64,000 nt of DNA from Emydura subglobosa (lineage: Eukaryota > Chordata > Testudines > Chelidae), in NCBI GenBank assembly GCA_007922225.1, contig ML679974.1:8697988-8761987 (forward strand), in the 5' to 3' direction. This document shows, one piece after another, positions 58,201 through 64,000 of this stretch (position 1 is its first letter; every line of letters starts with the position of its first letter). A model generated the notes under the pieces. That model saw nothing but the letters and a program-made list of their open reading frames with translations. It made no database searches and was not told the DNA's origin. The position numbers were made by a program, and so were the translations under genes.

Positions 58201-60252
58201 AGAACAGCATTCCCAGAAACTAGACACACTCTCAAAGAAGCCAATGGTCTCTTCATCTGCTACTGCTGATCCTTTCTTATGCAGCTAATTATTAATGTCT
58301 AGAATTTGGTGTGATTCTAGATCCAAAATTAATTTCCATAGTAGACAGCCAGTGAGTTTCAAAACCTATCATGTTACTTCTTGAAGTCACTTGTTACATT
58401 CATCCTATCTTATTCAAAAAGGATGCTGAAATCCTGATTGACAGTTTCATTATTTTTTGGTTGAACTACTTTAATATACTTTATTTTTGTTTTCCTGTAT
58501 TCCTTGTGAAATGTTTGCAACGATCAAGAACTCAGCAGCCAGCTTTATCTGTTATAGGTTCTGCTCCTCTAACTCATTAATTCTTTACCTTTCCTGATGA
58601 CTTGTGTGATACTGGATTATACACTAGAGGTCAAATGTATCCCCCAAGTAACACCACTGAGGTCAATGGCGTTACATCAGGAATGAAATTTGCTTAGGTC
58701 TCGATTTTGACATATAGGGATGGAATTTCAGTCCTAAGCTTCCACTTTATCATGCCTGTATTAACATGCTCTGCTCCTTCCTTTCACCCTATTCTTCTGT
58801 CTCTACCCTTTAAATAGCCTATGACCATATGTACCTGTTAGCATTTACACCAGCAAATGATTTTTGTATTCCATATCTGCTAGCTGGGATAATAGCCTTT
58901 GGGGACTGTTATAAACTGGAATAACTTTAGAGCAGCCCTGAAGCTGCTCTGTGTTACCAGGGTCAAATCAGTCCCTGGCTGAGCTGAGGAATTGCATCAA
59001 TGCTTCTGTGCAGGTGCGAGCTCCTGCAAAGTGCTGGCATGAGTTTATGCAGCTTTGAATACCCACAAATGGAGGCAAGGAAAAGTCCTGGCTGGAAACT
59101 GACCACATGATCAGTTCCATAACTTCTACCCCCATATTTCCCACCAAATTTCTAAGTAAATGGATTTGAATTATGTTAGAAAACAGTATCATAGCAAGTT
59201 AACAATATACACAGAGAGTGTCTCCTTTTCTGGTTGTCTTACCACTTACACAGTTTATGTTTGCAACCTGCCTGCAATTTGTATTTTCATGCTTTATTCA
59301 CATCAGTTGTTGGATTAAATTTTGCCCTCTATAATTGTATGAATTTCTTGGAAGTTCTTAATGAAACTGAATTGATTCATCCAGCCCTTGTCTGAATCTA
59401 ATAATTATCAGATCACATAAGCTGGCTGGAATGCATTCAGAATGCCCACACTGAGGCTGGCGGTAGTTATACACCAAGCCCTAAATATATAATTTTAAAA
59501 AAAAAAGAGTCTCCCAATCAGCTTCAGCTGAAAGTGAAATATTATACCCGTTTCATTTGAAGACTGAACTGCATGACTCTTCTGTTACACAATAAAGAGT
59601 AGATGGAAATTCTGGAGTGCTTTTGATAAACTCAAGTTCATGAAAGCAAGTCAAACAAGTTCTTATCTGTCAGTCTTTTCTTTAGCAAGAGATAATACTT
59701 ACCCACCTCATTCCCCTCTCACAGACACCATCCAATTGACTAGCTAATTTTGGCTCCTTACCAACAATTGGAGAGCCTATGAGGATCTGTTCACAGTCAC
59801 ATCAGTCAGTTACCATTGCGGATTCTTGACAGTCCATTCACACTGCACTGTGCCTGGTTATTTACCAGTAGAAAAAAAAATCCAAATAAATAAACCTTGT
59901 TAACTATAAGGGAATATGTGAGACCGTTATCTTACCCTTTATAGCATTTGTCCTGTTAAATATGTATATAGGAAAGTGTATGCAAAACCTAGGAACAGAC
60001 AATGGCTGTCTCTGAGCAAAGAGCAAAGGACATTCTTTACAAGCAATCCTCCAACCATCCCCTCACTCCCAAAATAATCAGGAAAAGAGATGGGCTTTTC
60101 ATCATGTCCCAAAGGACAGCAAATTCAGATTCTGTTAGATTAGTGGGTAAAACCAATTCCAGAGAGTCAAGCCACTTCCACTGACAATGGCCTGCAACCA
60201 AACTCCACACATTTTAACTTAAAGACTGTGTGTTTGAATGCTGCCCCTGGCT
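55271..60252. other. Long unassigned AT-rich stretch
   Basis: Holds a T-rich tract (56434-56464), an A-rich tract (57120-57146) and foldback-like words near 58625-58695 (CACTGAGGTCAATGGCG). ORFs at 55740-55922, 56144-56383, 56733-56918, 57411-57674, 57943-58188, 58371-58580, 58968-59192 and 60002-60184 are short and unrecognised. No gene supported. Confidence 0.42.
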
Positions 60253-60384
60253 AAGGCCCTATCCTGCAATCAGACCCATGCAGTTGGGCCTTACATCTGT
60301 GCAGAAAACCAAGGAAGTCAGTAGGGTTCTGCACAAATAGAGGGATCTGACTGCATGGATCCAATTGCAGGATCAGGACATTAG
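60253..60384. repeat. Palindromic interspersed repeat
   Basis: AAGGCCCTATCCTGCAATCAGAC at the left pairs with ATTGCAGGATCAGGACATTA at the right, with inner arms CCATGCAGTTGGG and CTGACTGCATGGATCC. A clear imperfect hairpin of about 130 bp. Confidence 0.75.
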
Positions 60385-62345
60385 CCCTTTAGCGCCAATC
60401 CCCATTATTACTGAAATGAGCATTAGGGATATTCTCCTCCCACCTCCAAAATTTGGAAAGAGCTGTGCAGTAGGCAGTGCAACCTTTGTTGTACACCTCC
60501 CTGAGCAGCAATAGCACTGTTTGTAGTCCACCTCCCTGTACAGTAACCACTGTTCTGCCCAGTGACAGAATTACCAGCCACTGACCCCATCCCTGACTCC
60601 AAAAAGAGCTAAAGCAGAAAGCTGCAACAAAAACCCTGTCCATTTTCATTCTTGTCATATTGCCATGGGATCCTCAGATGGATGGTGCTGTATAAATGCA
60701 GAGTTATATTACTGCTAGAATAAAGAATCTGTTTCAAACTATACTGCTTCCTTATTTGGAACTAAAGGCAACATACAAATGTATAGGTCTCTCCTCCAAC
60801 TAGTGACTATTAAGGACTGCAGGTATTAGAGAAACAGAATCAATTCTATTGCCTGAAAATCTGGTACAATTAACTTATTTTATTGCATAACTTCCTTATT
60901 TAATTCCAGTATAGTTATAAAGTTATGATCTGCAGCGCTTTCAAAAACAACTAAGAAAATTAGCATGCTGCTCAACTGAAAATGGATGTTCCTCCTCTCT
61001 GATTATTCAGTTAAGGGGCCTGAAAAATGAACTAAGATTTTATTTATAGTTTGATGAAAGGAACAATTCAACAAAATTTGGATATATCTGTAGATTTAGA
61101 AACCTTAGGGGAGATCCTCCATGCAGGTGCAATAAATCTTACTCTGTGCTGCCTTCAGGGATCTGTATCTTTTAACTAACTATAGTCAATTCCACTATTT
61201 TCCCTCTCATTAAAAAAAAAAAAAAAAAAGTAGTGCAGCAGAAGGTAATCTCCACCTAAGGAAATTTGAAAATACTGCCACTTGGCTACAGAAGAATAGA
61301 GGAGAGAAAAAACACTCCCTGACTTGGAATTCACTCTCTTCCTAGGTGCAAGAAAGCTCTGATTCCTTGACCTTCCATGCGCAATCTAAAATCCAAATAC
61401 TTGACCCTGGTTTCTTGGGAGGATTGAGTTGGACAAGGGTGGCAATGTAAAGGGTGGAAGAGTTTAATTTGTATTATTCATGCTGCCTGGTTGGTGGGGT
61501 GGGTGGAAGGAGAGAGGAAAAATATGTTGTTGTTTTGCAACTTTTTTAATTGCAATGTTTAATTAATGGTAAAGGCACCTACAGCCCAGGATAGATGGTC
61601 TGTGACATTTACTGCATTTAAAATCTAAATAAATTAACAAACATAATGAAACAAACATGGCAAGTTTTAAAATAGCTCAGAAGCTCGGGATGGAATCTTG
61701 GCTCACCAGGGCACTCATGGAGAAGAAATGATAGGAAGTGTGAGCTCTAGCTGCATGCTTCCTATTGGTATCCATATAACCTTGCCTGAAGTGCTCCAGG
61801 AACAACCGTTTTAAGTGGAACTCTCCTGTTCTTTGAGTTCACTCAGAGAAGGCATGACATCATTCTGGAATACATCCCTCTCCTAAACAAAAGCATCGCC
61901 TGGAGTGCTGATAATTAAGTAGCACTGGTGCTTCTCACAATGGGCAGATTTTGAACCCTGTCGATTTTGCTTCTGCCATATTGCTAGAGCCCTTCTAAAG
62001 GGGCAGGGATGGCAAGAGTCTAGTCTACAAATTAAATATCTGACTGAAAAGGGATTTTTTTTTTATGCCAACTAGCAAAAAAGACTGACACTGCTAACTA
62101 ACAGCTAGTGAATTAACAACCCAGAACTAGCACAATACATAGAGAGGCTGGAGGACACTGCAAGGGTTCTCCCTCATTGCCATGGGAAGTAAGAAGCAGC
62201 TAAAAGACAGTTGAGGGCGGGGAGGAGCTGAGGTCACCTAGGGTGTAGGGGCAGCCCAAAGGATACCATTAGCCAAAAGTCTCCCATCTCTCATACATGT
62301 GCACCAAGAATGGAATCCATGTGGACAATCACTTGAAACACCAGG
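60385..62345. other. Unassigned DNA
   Basis: Includes an A18 run at 61212-61229 and otherwise plain AT-rich sequence. The ORF at 60389-60658 minus is unrecognised. Confidence 0.4.
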
Positions 62346-62420
62346 AATCCTCAAACCATGGTCTCTGGACCACTGGTGATCCACAGAGCACTTCCAGGAG
62401 AGTATGACTGGTCACAGTGC
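62346..62420. mobile_element. hAT-derived fragment
   Basis: TCCTCAAACCATGGTCTCTGG, ACCACTGGTGATCCACAG and CTTCCAGGAG follow the order of a common non-autonomous hAT end (TCTCAACC...GGTCC...GGACCACTGGTGG). Confidence 0.5.
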
Positions 62421-62591
62421 TGGTTCTCTTCACTTCCAGCTCCTAAATCATATTCAAATAAAGCTGAAAACACATGCAATGTTTTCTTAACATTACTTTT
62501 CATGCTAACCACATGCTATAGCTACCACAAGAATGTTATAGGGCCATGAATGGAAGGGGATGTCTGCATGATAGGGTTAGATGGATGGTTT

Positions 62592-62717
62592 TAGGATGAT
62601 CAGATGTCCCAGTTTTATAAGGAGAGTCCCAATATTGGTGGCTTTTTCTCATACAGGCTCCTATAACTTCCCCACCCCCTGTCCTGATTTTTCACACTTG
62701 CTATCTGGCCACCCTAA
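62592..62717. mobile_element. Short MITE with 14-bp class terminal inverted repeats
   Basis: TAGGATGATCAGATG at the left pairs with ATCTGGCCACCCTAA at the right (other strand TTAGGGTGGCCAGAT). The interior holds CCCAGTTTTATAAGGAGAGTC and CCTGTCCTGATTTTTCACAC. This matches a compact (about 125 bp) MITE common in turtles and crocodilians. A TA is present on each side. Confidence 0.78.
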
Positions 62718-62734
62718 TAGTGGTTTGTTATTGT

Positions 62735-62900
62735 TATTGTCTAATATTTACTTTGTGATAGTGACAAGAAGCCAACTGGATTAAGGGCCCATTGTGCTGC
62801 ACAAACATACAATAAGCGACATTCTCTGCCCCAAAGATGTAACAGCTGGATGGTGCAGATGAGCAGACTTGGGTATGGACGACAAGGTAACAAAAACAAA
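62735..62900 (-). repeat. MIR-type SINE tail, antisense
   Basis: GGGCCCATTGTGCTGCACAAAC and GACATTCTCTGCCCCAAAGATG are the antisense tail words, preceded by a TTATTGTTATTGTC simple part. Confidence 0.65.
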
Positions 62901-63317
62901 ATGATGTGCCTAAATTTTGGCTATTCGGGAGCAGTAATTACAAGTTGGCATCTGATCAGACTGCTGGGTTTTGTACGCATATGTGTCTAGGACACAAGCT
63001 GTTTTTTAACATGTGGTTTACACTATGCAAAGATTTGAAAGTCTTCGTCATAAAGCAATGCAATATCAAGAGTCCGTATTTTATAAAGCCAAAGTAGCTG
63101 ACAGGCCACAATAACCAACATTCTTTGCTGGCTGCGTGTCTTAGCTATCGTAAAAGTGGCACCATTTTTGACAGCAGACATACGAACAACATTCAGACCA
63201 AGAACAAGTGAATGAGCTATAGTTCATCTTTGACTTGCAGCTCCATTTTCACTGTAATGAACACATTCCAGATTTCAGTATGGAAAAAAGCATGTCAGGG
63301 CAAGCTGGCCAGAAACA

Positions 63318-63333
63318 CCCCCCCCCCCCCCCC
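63318..63333. repeat. Poly(C) tract, 16 bases
   Basis: Uninterrupted C run, the third of at least 14 bases in this window. Confidence 0.9.
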
Positions 63334-63914
63334 AGCCTCGCTCTATTTATGAAGAATGAAAAGGTTGGTAAAAAGGTAAGTTTCACTACCAGTGCAGAAT
63401 TTCTGGTAGTTCAAAAGTGCTGTTTAAGACCTGAATTCTGGGGATATTAGCAGAGTCAGTTATACAAGAAACACCGTAGAGGATTTAACAGTAGGAAAGG
63501 CATAAGGATTATATAGACTTGAACTATGAATGAGGTTGAAGTGCATTCAAGAAAGCAATAAAAACTAGTGAACCAGAAGCACCCTGTTCACTTAAGATAA
63601 AATATTTAGTTAATACCAAAGAAAAGATTCAAATAGACTTTTTCTGGTTCTTTAGAAAGTCACTATAAAATAATGCCTATATTCTTTGTATAAGTATGCT
63701 CACAAATAAAGAGGATTTTTTTTTTAAAAAAAAAAGGAGCTTGGACTTGGTAAGTAAGCAGCCTAAGATGTAAGGAAAAGTATAATAAATGTATTTCTGA
63801 ACTTGCAGAAATGTTGAATTGTGTCCCAGAGCCCTGTTCCAAAACCTATAGGAAATTACAACACATTTATATATCATGCACTAGGAATGTAACTCCCCAT
63901 GTTTTGCATGTGAC

Positions 63915-63934
63915 AAAAAAAAAAAAAAAAAAAA
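63915..63934. repeat. Poly(A) tract, 20 bases
   Basis: Uninterrupted A run. It could be the tail of a short retroelement, but no body is recognisable upstream. Confidence 0.85.
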
Positions 63935-63972
63935 GGTTAATTTGATCTTAAATGTCATTAAAAAAAGGAGAA

Positions 63973-64000
63973 AAGGTGGGTAAGATATCTTTTATTGGAT
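63973..64000. repeat. Start of an abundant interspersed repeat, cut by the window end
   Basis: AAGGTGGGTAAGATATCTTTTATTGGAT matches the opening of a repeat I know as very common in turtle and crocodilian DNA (AAGGTGGGTGAGGTAATATC...). Only 28 bases are visible. Confidence 0.6.

Larger units (their letters stand above)
62901..63972. other. Unassigned DNA with homopolymer tracts
   Basis: Contains C16 at 63318-63333, a T/A run at 63715-63735 and A20 at 63915-63934. ORFs at 62906-63097, 63235-63450 and 63677-63877 are unrecognised. No gene. Confidence 0.4.

Overview
The window reads as nuclear DNA of a sauropsid, most likely a turtle. The main evidence is repeat content: CR1 LINE 3' ends of the abundant turtle type at 21390-22435 and 42091-43421, hAT-like foldback MITEs with ends related to GGTCTACACT, MIR-type tRNA-derived SINEs in both orientations, a second tRNA-headed SINE at 40009-40320, and several long LTRs that start TGTGA or TGTCACAG. 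Assignment to turtle rather than crocodilian rests on my recognition of these families and was not tested by search.

I found no host protein-coding exon, tRNA gene or rRNA gene that I can defend. Open reading frames are short, often open on both strands, and mostly lie inside repeats. The longest (30655-31326) lies mostly in a pyrimidine-rich LTR-like stretch read backwards. The best reading is an AT-rich intergenic or long intronic stretch, a gene desert carrying layered transposon fossils.

Layout: 1-2770, decayed Ty3/Gypsy-type element with SCAN-like gag, degenerate zinc knuckle and aspartic protease, a polypurine tract and a probable 3' LTR. 3.1-4.1 kb, two opposed MIR SINEs. 6757-7815, a solo LTR with TG...CA ends. 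8.0-8.6 kb, a 33-bp triplicate and a CR1 tail. 10.06-10.74 kb, another LTR. 15.3-16.3 kb, unclassified degenerate block. 21.2-22.4 kb, MIR and CR1. 25.1-26.3 kb, a run of four MITEs. 30.5-32.5 kb, LTR-like and hAT pieces. 37.0-37.7 kb, a CR1 split by a MITE. 40.0-44.3 kb, SINE, antisense CR1 with a recognisable reverse transcriptase end, MITE. 48.46-49.01 kb, antisense solo LTR. 60-63 kb, foldback and MITE remnants.

Between the repeats, three complex stretches (9405-9600, 34395-34700, 46370-46900) and a 15-bp inverted repeat at 33548-33642 look like possible conserved non-coding elements. They are rich in homeodomain-, SOX- and FOX-like words and match no repeat I recognise. They are the best candidates for function, but conservation was not tested.
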